Positions 1 through 10,123 of a stretch of 29,910 bases of DNA are shown here, piece after piece. This DNA comes from a virus. How positions within the stretch are numbered: position 1 is the stretch's first letter; each line of letters opens with the position of its first letter. The stretch is from positions 1 through 29,910 of the IMG/VR virus record IMGVR_UViG_3300034374_010241; one strand, given 5' to 3'. Position numbers and translations under genes: made by a program. The notes under the pieces are model-generated. The model ran no database searches. It worked only from the letters and a program-made list of their open reading frames with translations, and was not told the origin of the DNA.

Positions 1-3000
1 ACCAAACTGTTTAGTGACCCTGGCTCACCAATCTCAGGCTTATCTGAAGTCCTTTCGTTCAGATCATTACCTTCTTTAACAATATCTTCTTCGGTAACCT
101 CTTGGTCAAATCTATTGATGTCATCAACACTAGCAAAAGTGTTCATTATTACGTCTACAAGATTTTGCTTATAGACGGCCTCCTTAACAGCATCTGCATC
201 GATCTCTCCGTAAGTACGCTCTAAATTCCCAGCAATCTCATCAACAAGTGATCTAAAAACAGCAACCATTTGTAGTTCGACATCAGACCCAAGAATCTCT
301 TCCTTAGCCTCAAAAGCCTTGTCGTGAAGTTCCGTTAGCTTTTTAATAGCCTCGGAAACATCTTTAGTTGAGTTTTCAGTAAGTAAGTCGGTAAGTGCCT
401 TTAGGTTTGGAATCTCGCGTTGATCTGCCTGATTAGTTATTGACTTAATCAAATCAAGCTTTTCAGAAGGACTCAATGAGTTTACTGGAAGTGCTTCTAC
501 TTGACGAGCAATTTCTTGGACAAATGGTTTTAAAGCATCGTCCAACTTTGTAAAGTCTTTTTCTAACTTTTCGGATACCTCAGAGATTTTTTCGAAGAAA
601 TCATTAAGCGCTCCGTCAGTATTTCCGCTAAGCGATTTAAGATTTTCTCTGAATTTTTCGATCAGCTCGTTAAACTGGTCTTCAAAGTCAATAATGTTGG
701 TGGTGGCTTTCTGAGACTTAAGTTGCTTTAGATACGCTTTAAATCCTTTAACCATTGTCTCAAGAGCACCCTGAGCAATATTCTTACGACTAATACTAGA
801 AACCTCTTCAGCAGTACGAGTCACAGAAATACCGTGACCTTTTAAGTCTTTGACCCCGGAAAAAGATACTGTTCCAGAAGAAAGTCTTTCCTGGAGCTCA
901 GCTAAGAATGCCTCAAGACCCTTACGCTTAGCCACCATCTGAGGAGACTTCTTATCGCCGATATTATCTAACTCTTGCTTAACAAGATCTACACTCTCTT
1001 GAGATATATCGTATGTCCTAACGGCCTCTTGGTAATTTCTAATAGCGGCATCAGTACGTAAATTTCTAATTGTCTCAACCTTTTCTGCCATCTTAGTAGA
1101 CGTCTCACCCTTTACATGAGTGATCACCGGTTGTCCATTCTCAAACCTTAGTTCATATTCGTTGTGTGGAGAAACCAGTCTAAGAGGTTTATCTTTTTTG
1201 TCACCTTGTTTAGATGGTGCAGGTGGCATCAACCTTAGATTGGTGTCTACAACATTACCGTCTTTGTCGGTAAGCTCAAACTCCGAAGTAGACATATGGA
1301 TGTTTGGCTTAGTAGGATCACTACTACCATAAACATCTATCTGGTGATTAGAGTCCCAAAAAGCTTTACCATCCTCGGTAAGATTACCGGTAGGTGATGT
1401 ACCATCTGCTTCAGCTATTGCTGCAGCAGCAACCTCGTAACGCTCATAACGAGTCCGTCTATTTTCCTTCCAACGCTTGTATAGATTGTTGTAAGTAGAA
1501 CGGTTCATGTTCTCAAAAAGCTCTTTGTTGTGTTCAAGCTTCTCGAGATCTTCTTGAAGTTTTTGTTCAGACTCAGCACTTTCAGCTGCAGCGATCTCTT
1601 GTTTCTTGTTGCGAATCTGAGCTGTAATATCCAAGTAAGGATCAAATATTACCTCTTCAGCAAACTCCTGCGGCAATGCCTGAGTCTCTTTGTTCTCAGA
1701 CTGAAGATCTGCCTTAGCCTCACTTGAGAACATGTACATGTCTGCAACAGACTGCATGGCCTTACGATCGCTGCGCATTTGACGACCTATATCACGAATC
1801 TCATCAAGAGATAGAATGTATTCAAGATCCGGATGAGCCGCTCTTACAGCTTTCAACTCTGTCTCGAGATCTTCTTCAAGCATCTCAAGAGTTTCATCAA
1901 ATCGTACATAAGACTTAATAAGCTGAGGTACAATCTGTTCCTTGATGTACTTTTTAAATGCTTCGGGATCTTCTTGAGCAAGTGCTTGTAGCTGAAGAGC
2001 TGTCATTTGCATGTGCAAATGTTGATCTGCATCCTTAAGAATGTTTGCAACTCTTAGTATTGGATTGCCGTCTTTGTCGTACTTTCTTTCGCCGGTCTTT
2101 TCATCACGCTCATAAATGTCACCGGACAAAGGTTTTAGATAAGCGTTGATCATGTTGTTACGAGACTCTTCAAGTAACTCGTAAACCTCCTTAGCACGCT
2201 TTATCTCACCACGCTTTTCAAGAGCACTTGGTCCAGCACCAAGTAGGGATCCAATGAATATTGACTTTTGACCCTCGTTGGTAACAACCATCTTTTCATA
2301 GTTACCAAGGAATCCAGTAAGCAAATCAAATGCTGTAGGATCTTGACCTTGAAGCATCTTAGCCTTTGCAGCCATTTCACCAGCAGTCTGCATACCTTCC
2401 TCCCAAAAGCCTTCAGAAAGAACACCTTTGGATACTGCAGAAGAAAACTTTCCAAGCCGGTCAAACGCCTTACGATACTTACTTGCAGAAAGAGCTTTCT
2501 CTGCTCTCATTGCATCACTAAGCTCGGCTCCTTTCAGTGCACGAGCACCAAAGAGCATGTTGTTCATGATAGTATTGGATACACCAAGAACAGCTAGGTT
2601 GTACCAATAGATAGCATCATCCATTCCTGTAAGAGCACCGCCACTTACGGCATCCTCAACATCTTGGGTAGTCCAAGGTTGTCCAGTATTAGGATTGATT
2701 TCGCCGTTTTGCTTTTTCTGCATCAAGGCATTGTACGCTTCTTCTTTAGCAAAGCTTGCTTCGGCAGACGCTTCAATAAACGTTTGATATGCAGTATAGC
2801 TATGAAGAGATGCTTTGTCTGCAACCTCCTCAGTCATCATCCAGCGATTCCTCTGAGTACCTCTGGTAGCCTCCATGGTCTTACGCCAGAAATCACTTTT
2901 ACGAGCAGCGTTGATCGTTGCGTAGTTTGCTTTTCTAAGACCTCGTGACAGTGCTTTAAAACCACCAAGTGCTTTAATAGCTCCGCCAGGAATTGCCATA

Positions 3001-3527
3001 CCGGCAAAGAAACCAGCACCCTGTGCCAGCTCATCACCTACAAACTCTGATGATGAGATCTGCTGAAGAAAGCTTTTTTGGTCGTAGTCACTACGATACA
3101 GTATTGGAAAGAAAGCTTCTTTTACGTGCTCTTCAGTGTCTCTAAGACCCTTGGAAATGTTTCCAAGATTTTGATCCTTACTGTAGGGATCGTTATTAAA
3201 GAACCTCCCAAGAACAAAATCCAATGGTGTTGCAACCATCTGACCAACCTCAAATAAGGCAGTAGTGGTCATCCTTGGAAGAAAGGATAGGTTCCTACGA
3301 AGGTTTCCTTGATAGTTTGCACCTATGTCCTGGATGTAATCCGGATCTGCGTATGTAGGTACATTTTTATTAGGAGCAAACCGTGTGTACTTCTCTACAT
3401 CAATTTGTAGAGGGGCACGAAGGTTAGCTTGAGGAACGTTGGTTAATCGGTTAAGTACATTTTCTGGACCGGGGTTCTTAGGATTCAATACCTGAGATAC
3501 ACCCGAAAGAATACTTTTTTTAGCCAT
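1..3527 (-). CDS. Large crAss-like cargo/ejection-type virion protein (partial, C-terminus off window)
   Basis: Reading back from ATG at 3527 the frame stays open to the left edge, giving at least 1175 residues; the protein is incomplete. The N-terminus reads MAKKSILSGVSQVLNP. Around residues 160-200 there is a Gly/Ala-rich weakly hydrophobic stretch (GAGFFAGMAIPGGAIKALGG). An Ala/Glu-rich helix (IEASAEASFAKEEAYNAL) follows near residue 250 and a YWYNLAVLGVSN segment near 305. This order recalls the large proteins after the muzzle gene of crAss-like phages, packaged in the virion and thought to enter the host with DNA. From about residue 400 it is highly charged and helical, with likely coiled coils. 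The start overlaps the upstream TAA by one base (TAATG), suggesting coupled translation. I saw no RNA polymerase DxDGD motif, but the missing C-terminus could hold more domains. Family assignment is from memory. Confidence 0.6.
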   Translation of the reverse strand, partial: MAKKSILSGVSQVLNPKNPGPENVLNRLTNVPQANLRAPLQIDVEKYTRFAPNKNVPTYADPDYIQDIGANYQGNLRRNLSFLPRMTTTALFEVGQMVATPLDFVLGRFFNNDPYSKDQNLGNISKGLRDTEEHVKEAFFPILYRSDYDQKSFLQQISSSEFVGDELAQGAGFFAGMAIPGGAIKALGGFKALSRGLRKANYATINAARKSDFWRKTMEATRGTQRNRWMMTEEVADKASLHSYTAYQTFIEASAEASFAKEEAYNALMQKKQNGEINPNTGQPWTTQDVEDAVSGGALTGMDDAIYWYNLAVLGVSNTIMNNMLFGARALKGAELSDAMRAEKALSASKYRKAFDRLGKFSSAVSKGVLSEGFWEEGMQTAGEMAAKAKMLQGQDPTAFDLLTGFLGNYEKMVVTNEGQKSIFIGSLLGAGPSALEKRGEIKRAKEVYELLEESRNNMINAYLKPLSGDIYERDEKTGERKYDKDGNPILRVANILKDADQHLHMQMTALQLQALAQEDPEAFKKYIKEQIVPQLIKSYVRFDETLEMLEEDLETELKAVRAAHPDLEYILSLDEIRDIGRQMRSDRKAMQSVADMYMFSSEAKADLQSENKETQALPQEFAEEVIFDPYLDITAQIRNKKQEIAAAESAESEQKLQEDLEKLEHNKELFENMNRSTYNNLYKRWKENRRTRYERYEVAAAAIAEADGTSPTGNLTEDGKAFWDSNHQIDVYGSSDPTKPNIHMSTSEFELTDKDGNVVDTNLRLMPPAPSKQGDKKDKPLRLVSPHNEYELRFENGQPVITHVKGETSTKMAEKVETIRNLRTDAAIRNYQEAVRTYDISQESVDLVKQELDNIGDKKSPQMVAKRKGLEAFLAELQERLSSGTVSFSGVKDLKGHGISVTRTAEEVSSISRKNIAQGALETMVKGFKAYLKQLKSQKATTNIIDFEDQFNELIEKFRENLKSLSGNTDGALNDFFEKISEVSEKLEKDFTKLDDALKPFVQEIARQVEALPVNSLSPSEKLDLIKSITNQADQREIPNLKALTDLLTENSTKDVSEAIKKLTELHDKAFEAKEEILGSDVELQMVAVFRSLVDEIAGNLERTYGEIDADAVKEAVYKQNLVDVIMNTFASVDDINRFDQEVTEEDIVKEGNDLNERTSDKPEIGEPGSLNSL

Positions 3528-6385
3528 TATAAGAAGATCTGGTTGTAAAGGTGTTCGCCAATTAACTCTTCAACTGCAGCCAGTTTTGCGGAAGGACTTT
3601 CTCCAACGACTCCAAAAGCACCACCGGCCATGAGTCGCCACTCCCAGACTCCATTAGAAGTCTGAAATGTTTTTAGTTTAATTGGATCTAATGCAGTTAA
3701 TCCCAGCAAACCTTCGCCAGTTTTAAGCTGAATGTCCATCTCGGTTTGTTTCTGAGGAACTCTTTCAAAAGCATCTCTTAAAACTCCAGAGTTTTGAATA
3801 AGGTCCTGACCAACTATTTGATTCATTGTAGAAGCAAGCATTGCTTGTTCAGGACTACCTTTTTGATTGTTAGAAGTCATCCAAAGAAGAGCATCTAAAC
3901 TCTCGCGATGCTGTTCTAAGTTAGGGAATACATCAAGACTTACATGAACAGGACTCATTGGTCCTTTTACTCGCTTATCTTCATTGTCGTTATAGTACTC
4001 AACGTCTCCGCTTAGTATAAGACTAGGTATTTGATTACCAGTTATCGGATCAGTAAATGAACCAAGATCCAATTTAGTGCTTGGTGTAAATGTAATAGGT
4101 TCATCAGGATCAATATTCGCAAGATTTGGATCTTCCCTAAGAACAACATCTAAGTTCTGACCAGATGATGTTTTAAGATACTGGGCGCCGGAACTATTAA
4201 AATGAGTCATAGCATCTTCAGTAAACCCATTCCAAAAATCTTTAAACTCATTACTACCAGGTGCATCCTGCATAGTAATTGTAAGCTTTTGAATAGATGC
4301 TTGATCAGTAACCATGTCTGCAACATCGGTATTTCTAGAAACCATACCTTGAAGCTGACTCATAGCTCTCATAAGATTGTTATATATAGTAGAACTACCT
4401 GGCTGAGTAAACCCAGAAACAAGTTGGTTAGTATATAAACCTTTTTCATCAGTAGCTTCAAGAAAACCTGTTGCTATTGATCCATAAGGAGCTGCTATAT
4501 CTTCAAAAAAAGTTCCAAGAGAGGATCGATAAACCTGAGAAAGCAAGGTTTGAGGTGCATCAATATTTAGAATTGAAAGCTTTTTATCTATTTCCTTAAG
4601 TTGAGCAATAGCGCTTGGTTTACCTTCAGAATAATCAGCAGTCATTAGTGAGGACTTTAAGAATTGCTCGAGTACCTCAAACTCTTTTTCAAGTTCTTGC
4701 TCGTTAATTCTAGCACCTTCTTTAAATATACCGTCAGTTACACTTCTAGGCGCACTACCGTCTTGATTTATTGCAGCGGTTGCTCCATTTTTTAACTGAC
4801 CTATAACATCATCTACAACACCCTCCCATATTCCTTGAGCATCTGAAAAAGAAGATACTGTAGGATTTCCTTGATTATAAACTGCCAGGTCACTAGAAAC
4901 AAGTTCATTTGTTTGCCAAGCAGCATTGTATTGTGCAACTTTTTGTTCTATAACACCATTAAGTTGATCCCTTCTGATCTTAGTATCATGAAATCCTTTA
5001 AGCATTTCTCGGTATTGCACAAAAGTCGGATCATCAATCAACTTTCTTGCAAGCACATCAGCTTCAAACTCAGTTCCAACGTACTTTGTTAAGGCTCTCC
5101 TGACCGCAATTTGTTGTTGATTTGGGGTTTCAAACTTTTGATCAAGAGCATTTGACACTTCCTGCAACATAATTCTCTGACCGCGTACATTTTCTGCGGG
5201 AGGTAGATTTACTCCTACATTAGATAACTTATCAAAAATTATATTAGTTGCTTGATTTACTTCGGCATCTATAGCTGAAACTGCATTGTTGGCATCAGCT
5301 AAATTGTTTTGCATTAATTGATAAGTGTTTACGTTAGATATTGCACCGTCAGTTACAGAAGTAACTATACCTTTAGGCATGGCACTCATGTCAACAAGAC
5401 TACCACCTATCCCAAGGCCAGCTGCAGATGTAGATCCGCCCTTTATATTCAGATCATAGCTTACACCAAACTTTGCTTTAATTGCTGCATCCATAGCAGA
5501 TCCAAGAGCAGTGTTTGTATCAAAGCCCAAGAACTTACCGTTCTCATCAGTAAGCATGAATGTATTAGCAATTCTACTCTCACCAGTTTCTTTATCGGTA
5601 ACTAACTCTATACCAGAGGCATTACCATAAAGCTCATTCATTTTCATGAAGTAGTTGCGAACCTCTGGGTCTCGTACGTAACTATTCGCAATTGAAAATC
5701 CTGCCTCAAGAAGTCTTGCCTTACGATCGCCATAGGCATAGGTAAGATTCTGAGCGTTTCCACCAATTAAATCTGATAGTGAAGCACCCATTTGTCCCGC
5801 ACTCATAAGACTATTTAGAACATCAGCCTCTTCCATAAGGTCCATGATCTCTTGTAGGTGATCACGGTGATCTACGTATTGTGCAGACGGTAAGCCTTGC
5901 ACAGAACCTTCTTCATTCTTAAAGGGTGTGGTAGATGCTGATTGTTGATAATCAGCTCTCTGCTTTTCAATCCAAGTACGCTCACCTGGTTCGTCAGCTT
6001 TAGAAAGAAGATCATCAAACTTTTTCATCTCATCATCATACTGACTACGACGATAATTGATACCAGCAATGTCATTCTTCTGAAGATTGGTATACCTTGA
6101 AACCAAATCAGTCATACGCTGGGAAACCCCGGGATCAGTAAACCCGGTTCTCATAAATTGCTCAGTATCTTCTTTAAGAGCTTTGTCCCAATCACTAGCA
6201 ATCTGCTGAGATCTTTCAAGATCCATTGGTGCCGGAGTCATATTAAGATTACTCAGCACACCTTTTAAACTCTCACGTTCTTGGTAAAGTTTACCGTAAA
6301 AACTAGGTACTACGGACATCTTTTCTAAAGACTCCGGAGTAAACTTTGCAAAAGTTCTTTGCTTACTAAATCTGTTAATAGCCAT
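3527..6385 (-). CDS. Large virion/cargo-type protein, 952 aa
   Basis: I do not recognise a catalytic domain. The N-terminal 200 residues are charged and helical (many E, K, Q, R), followed by a long Asn/Gln/Ser-rich body; there is no signal peptide and no clear membrane helix. Basic start MAINRFSKQRTF. The ATG lies two bases after the TAA of the 1231-residue gene and the stop overlaps the next ATG by one base, so it is the middle gene of a three-gene unit. Size and place after the muzzle-like gene match the internal/ejected (cargo) proteins of crAss-like and other podoviruses; that role is inferred from context. The codons are more AT-rich than in the capsid gene. Confidence 0.6.
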   Translation of the reverse strand: MAINRFSKQRTFAKFTPESLEKMSVVPSFYGKLYQERESLKGVLSNLNMTPAPMDLERSQQIASDWDKALKEDTEQFMRTGFTDPGVSQRMTDLVSRYTNLQKNDIAGINYRRSQYDDEMKKFDDLLSKADEPGERTWIEKQRADYQQSASTTPFKNEEGSVQGLPSAQYVDHRDHLQEIMDLMEEADVLNSLMSAGQMGASLSDLIGGNAQNLTYAYGDRKARLLEAGFSIANSYVRDPEVRNYFMKMNELYGNASGIELVTDKETGESRIANTFMLTDENGKFLGFDTNTALGSAMDAAIKAKFGVSYDLNIKGGSTSAAGLGIGGSLVDMSAMPKGIVTSVTDGAISNVNTYQLMQNNLADANNAVSAIDAEVNQATNIIFDKLSNVGVNLPPAENVRGQRIMLQEVSNALDQKFETPNQQQIAVRRALTKYVGTEFEADVLARKLIDDPTFVQYREMLKGFHDTKIRRDQLNGVIEQKVAQYNAAWQTNELVSSDLAVYNQGNPTVSSFSDAQGIWEGVVDDVIGQLKNGATAAINQDGSAPRSVTDGIFKEGARINEQELEKEFEVLEQFLKSSLMTADYSEGKPSAIAQLKEIDKKLSILNIDAPQTLLSQVYRSSLGTFFEDIAAPYGSIATGFLEATDEKGLYTNQLVSGFTQPGSSTIYNNLMRAMSQLQGMVSRNTDVADMVTDQASIQKLTITMQDAPGSNEFKDFWNGFTEDAMTHFNSSGAQYLKTSSGQNLDVVLREDPNLANIDPDEPITFTPSTKLDLGSFTDPITGNQIPSLILSGDVEYYNDNEDKRVKGPMSPVHVSLDVFPNLEQHRESLDALLWMTSNNQKGSPEQAMLASTMNQIVGQDLIQNSGVLRDAFERVPQKQTEMDIQLKTGEGLLGLTALDPIKLKTFQTSNGVWEWRLMAGGAFGVVGESPSAKLAAVEELIGEHLYNQIFL

Positions 6386-6387
6386 TT

Positions 6388-9300
6388 TTAGTCTTCAGGG
6401 TTTGTGAGTTTTAAACCAAGCAGTCCAGCAATCTGATTAAGCTGCGATGCATATCCTAACTTTCCAGGTATTGGTCTACCCTGTTCGTCAAAAGGACTTA
6501 TGAGTTTGATAATTTCTCTATTACGTTGTTCTTCACCAAGACCTGCAAGATTCTCAGAGAATGCTGAAAACGCTTGATTGAGATTATCAGTATAAGCAGC
6601 TCGGTCCGCTTGGTTTGCAAACGCAGTCTGCATCCTTGATTGTTGATTTGCACTGTCTGCAGCAAGTTGCGATTTGGCAAGCTGATCTTCTTGTGTTGTA
6701 TCAAACACTTGCTTTTGCATGGCAATGTCTGATTTCTGCTTACCAAGGTTAGATGCAAGAGTTGTAAGTGCAGCCATGGCTTGACCGGGGTCACTAAGAC
6801 TTGACATAAGTGCTTGACGTGCAGTAGCGCCAGCCTCTTCGGCTTTTGCAATCAACGGATCTACATTCAGCGTTTCAGCCTTGTCGGTAGTTTTAATATC
6901 AAACTTACCAATTGGTGTAGGTGTAGGTCTATCTGCAGCAGCGGCCAATGCTTGGGCCCCTGACGTAATGATAGGCATCATCCTAAGGAAGTTCCCGGTC
7001 TTCATGGTAGAATCCAAACCACCATCCAAAACAGGTTCTTGTTTACCGGGTACAGGAGGTAACGCTCCAACACTTCTGAAAGCTCCGGTAAGCGCCTCTC
7101 GGTCTTTATCGGTTAGCTTATAAGGTTCTGTAAAATCTACCTTTACTGCCCTATTGGGTACATTCTCCATTGTCGGAGAATCAATAAGACTCTGGAAAGT
7201 TCTTAGGTCTTCACTAGGATCACCAGTACTGGCTTCCTCTTCAGCCGTTCGTCCAGCAATAATAGATCGAGACTGCTTGTATGGAACACCTCCTTCATAG
7301 CTGGGTCCTGGGACAGAAAGGTTCCCCATAGCTCTGACAGCTTTGGCCCTGTCTGTTGCTAAAGGATCTTCCCCGGTTGCCTCTGGTGATAGTTGATTGG
7401 CTATTATAGAGCGATCTGGAGTATCTGGTTGAACAACTTGACCACTAAGCCTATTCTCAAGAATGCTACGAATCTCTTTAGCTCTTTCGCTCTGTAAAGC
7501 ATTTGGCTCCTCAGGACTTAATTGATTAATTACCGGAGAAGTAGTTGCATCAACTGCATCTTCAGGCTCTTGAGTTGGGTCAAAACCTTCTTGGTTTATT
7601 CTATTCAGCTCATCTATCGTAGCCTGCTCTTCCGGAGTAAGTTCTTTCTGCTTGGGTAACTCATCTACAACCCCAGGTATCTTAGGATCTTTCTGTGGAA
7701 GATCAATACCGGGAACACCTGGTGGTACAGCATCAGGTTGATTGATAAGATTAAGTTCATCTATTAATGCACGATCCTCTGCGGTAAGAGGTGTAAGTGG
7801 CTCTTGAGTTACATCAAAACCTAACTGATTTATCTTGTTCAGATAATCTATTGTCTCTAACTCAGCAGCTCTATTTAAAGGTTCGCCTGTATCACTATAC
7901 TCAGGGGTCTGACCCGCAGGTGCTGGCTCAGGTGTAGTAGGTGTAGGTTGAGTAGGTGTAGTAGGTTGACCAGAAACCGCAGAAATGTAATCAATGTAAT
8001 CAGAAGTTTTACGGTAATTAGCTATAGACATAGGAGTCAGACCAGCCTCTTTAACACCAATGTTAGCCAAAGCAATACCTCTATCAATTACATCCTGAGT
8101 ATAACCAAAGTAATCTCCATTTTCTACCCGAATTATCTCTGGAACAAGTCTCCTAAGGTCTTGAGCAGTAAGGGCTTTATTAGGATCTATACCAGTTCTT
8201 TGAGAAAGAGCATTGATGTAAGCGGTTGTATTGTTTTCGCTAGGTGGTGCGTACTCATTTATTAATTTATTTAGAGTATCATTACCATCCTTAAATACAT
8301 CTCCATAAATATCAATCCACATTGCGCGAACTCCAAACTCTGGAGTTTCGAATGTATCAAATGATTTATCTGGTTGATCGGAAGTCAAACCTTGCCAAGG
8401 TTGACCGTGCCTTAAATTACCAGGGTTATTATTTCGGATACCTCTAGGAACATCTTTATTCAAAAAGTTCTTAGGGTTTAGGTCACCACCAAGCTCAAAC
8501 GTCCGATACATTGGCTCACCTTCTTTATCAAGAGCTGGCTTATCAGTAAACGGAATTGGTGATTTTTCCATAGGTAATATACCCTGACCTATGTTGGTAC
8601 TTGTAGCATCTGATGGCGTAGCTGCCTGACCCATCATTTTTTGTACAAGTGCAGGGTCTTGCTGAGAAATAACTGAAGGAGTTGGCTCTGGATCTTTAAT
8701 CCCTAAGTAATTTTTGTAGAAAGAAGACTTTTTATAGTCGTCTAACGACATAGGCTTTAGACCAGCGTCCTCAACACCCATATTCGCAATACTAATACCA
8801 CGATCAACTACGTCCTGTGTAAATCCAAAATAGTCTCCATTCTCTACACGAATCATTTCGGGAAGAAGACGTCTAAGATCTTCAGCGGTAAGATTTTTAT
8901 TCGGATCAATACCTGTAGCTTGCGATATAGTTCTAATATAAGACTCGGTATTATTTTCAGAAGGGGGTGCATATTCGTTCATCAACTTGTTTAAGTTGTT
9001 CAAACCGTCTGTAAATACGTCCCCATATATATCAGTCCACATAGCACGCACACCAAACTCAGGTGTTTGAAAAGTATCAAAGGCAGCATCAGGTTGCTCA
9101 GAAGAAAGTCCTTCCCAGCTTTGACCATGCCGTAAATTACCCGGATTGTTGTTGCGAATGCCTCGAGGTACAGATTTGTTTAGATAGTTTAAAGGATTTA
9201 AAACACCTCCAGTCTCAAATAAATTCATAGATGGAAGTTCGCCACCTTTAGCGTAAGCTAAGACTTTGTAATCACCGCCAAACTTAAATGAAGCTGCACC

Positions 9301-10083
9301 TTGTACTGCATTGTTTATAGCAGCGGGAGCTTGGTTCTCAGGACGTGACTCAGGAACAGTAGCCATGTGCAACTCCTCCAAACGACCCATCATTTGTTCA
9401 AATGACTTCTTGGAGTTTGCATTATTGATGTTCATGTTATAGTCCTCGGCAAGCTTTTTACTTGCGTCGGCAAACGTCAAACCTTCAATAAACTTAGGAA
9501 GCTTGTATTGTTTTGCAGAACCCTTCTCTACGTTCCTGCTGTTAGTGTATACAAAGTCATTGAATACAGTCTCACCACCTTCAACAAGAGTTTGAATATC
9601 CGAACCAGGTTCGGTCATATCGATACCACCAGAGGCCTCATCATGAGAGTCTCCGTTAAGTTCAAGCAAACCGGTCTTTGAATAGGTACCTCTTATGTGT
9701 CCACCGTTCTCGGCAAAAAGACTCATGAATTGACCACCCATAGCTGTAGCTCCGCCAACACCTTCTAAAATACCTTTACCCAATGCAGCAGGATCTTCGC
9801 TGTCTGAGTTAAAGAACTTACCTACAGCAGAGCCAACCCCGGGAATACCAGCGGCAGCTCCTGCAGCTGTACCTAACATACTAAGTGCAGATCCCCAAGC
9901 AGCTTGTCTACTTTGTCTATCTGCTTCACGCTCTTCAGCATTTAGTTGCCTACGATCAGACTCTATTTCAGCCATAGGATCAACCATACCGCCGGTAAGC
10001 AGATAGTTTACAGTAACGTTTGGAAAACCGTATGTACCGTCTTTATCAAAAGTCAGATCTTTAAAGGATGGCTTTTTCTTCAT
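6388..10083 (-). CDS. Virion protein with crAss-type N-terminal region and duplicated NNNPGNLR (putative peptidoglycan-active) domain
   Basis: 1231 residues. Residues about 60-90 are Ala/Gly-rich. Residues 124-200 contain a GGxx...LELNGDSHDEASGGID...LVEGGETVFNDFVYTN block, a pattern recurring in structural proteins of crAss-like and other Bacteroidota phages. Two homologous domains follow at about 290-458 and 532-700, each opening RGIRNNNPGNLRHGQ and containing EFGVRAMW, YAPPSENNT and IRVENGDYFG. This domain is common in phage virion proteins and lysins and is generally taken to be lysozyme/transglycosylase-like. A Pro/Thr linker (705-725) leads to a disordered region with repeated IDELNxINQ and NQLSPE motifs (745-905) and an Ala/Gln-rich helical C-terminus. 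Likely role: cell-wall opening at DNA entry. It is first gene after the promoter at 10116-10123. Confidence 0.7.
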   Translation of the reverse strand: MKKKPSFKDLTFDKDGTYGFPNVTVNYLLTGGMVDPMAEIESDRRQLNAEEREADRQSRQAAWGSALSMLGTAAGAAAGIPGVGSAVGKFFNSDSEDPAALGKGILEGVGGATAMGGQFMSLFAENGGHIRGTYSKTGLLELNGDSHDEASGGIDMTEPGSDIQTLVEGGETVFNDFVYTNSRNVEKGSAKQYKLPKFIEGLTFADASKKLAEDYNMNINNANSKKSFEQMMGRLEELHMATVPESRPENQAPAAINNAVQGAASFKFGGDYKVLAYAKGGELPSMNLFETGGVLNPLNYLNKSVPRGIRNNNPGNLRHGQSWEGLSSEQPDAAFDTFQTPEFGVRAMWTDIYGDVFTDGLNNLNKLMNEYAPPSENNTESYIRTISQATGIDPNKNLTAEDLRRLLPEMIRVENGDYFGFTQDVVDRGISIANMGVEDAGLKPMSLDDYKKSSFYKNYLGIKDPEPTPSVISQQDPALVQKMMGQAATPSDATSTNIGQGILPMEKSPIPFTDKPALDKEGEPMYRTFELGGDLNPKNFLNKDVPRGIRNNNPGNLRHGQPWQGLTSDQPDKSFDTFETPEFGVRAMWIDIYGDVFKDGNDTLNKLINEYAPPSENNTTAYINALSQRTGIDPNKALTAQDLRRLVPEIIRVENGDYFGYTQDVIDRGIALANIGVKEAGLTPMSIANYRKTSDYIDYISAVSGQPTTPTQPTPTTPEPAPAGQTPEYSDTGEPLNRAAELETIDYLNKINQLGFDVTQEPLTPLTAEDRALIDELNLINQPDAVPPGVPGIDLPQKDPKIPGVVDELPKQKELTPEEQATIDELNRINQEGFDPTQEPEDAVDATTSPVINQLSPEEPNALQSERAKEIRSILENRLSGQVVQPDTPDRSIIANQLSPEATGEDPLATDRAKAVRAMGNLSVPGPSYEGGVPYKQSRSIIAGRTAEEEASTGDPSEDLRTFQSLIDSPTMENVPNRAVKVDFTEPYKLTDKDREALTGAFRSVGALPPVPGKQEPVLDGGLDSTMKTGNFLRMMPIITSGAQALAAAADRPTPTPIGKFDIKTTDKAETLNVDPLIAKAEEAGATARQALMSSLSDPGQAMAALTTLASNLGKQKSDIAMQKQVFDTTQEDQLAKSQLAADSANQQSRMQTAFANQADRAAYTDNLNQAFSAFSENLAGLGEEQRNREIIKLISPFDEQGRPIPGKLGYASQLNQIAGLLGLKLTNPED
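7984..9216 (-). repeat. Intragenic tandem duplication of an about 165-residue domain
   Basis: Two copies lie at about 8710-9216 and 7984-8490, separated by a linker of about 73 codons. The 15-residue block RGIRNNNPGNLRHGQ is identical in both, yet I count 10 differences in those 45 bases, all at third codon positions. The duplication is therefore old and kept by selection on the protein, not an assembly artefact. Flanking residues (GG-LNP-N-LNK before, SSFYKNYL/TSDYIDYI after) are also shared, so the repeat unit is larger than the core domain. Confidence 0.85.
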
Positions 10084-10115
10084 TACGTTTTTTGTAATAG
10101 GAACCTACTATATAC

Positions 10116-10123
10116 CAAAGATA
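10116..10123 (-). promoter_or_regulatory. -7 box TATCTTTG for the cargo-protein unit
   Basis: Exact TAnnTTTG in the 80-base gap before the 1231-residue gene, 32 bases ahead of its ATG. A TTTG at 10149-10152 could be the -33 element, though the 25-base spacing is longer than usual. An imperfect dyad (10104-10139) surrounds the box. Confidence 0.6.

Noticed and set aside
6498-6851. 117-codon minus-strand frame within the 1231-residue gene
   Set aside because: Alternative frame of an Ala/Gln-rich helical region; Lys/Leu/Gln-rich product looks like a shadow.
8400-9170. Duplicated domain as an assembly error
   Set aside because: The copies differ at many synonymous sites and have distinct linkers, so they are genuine.
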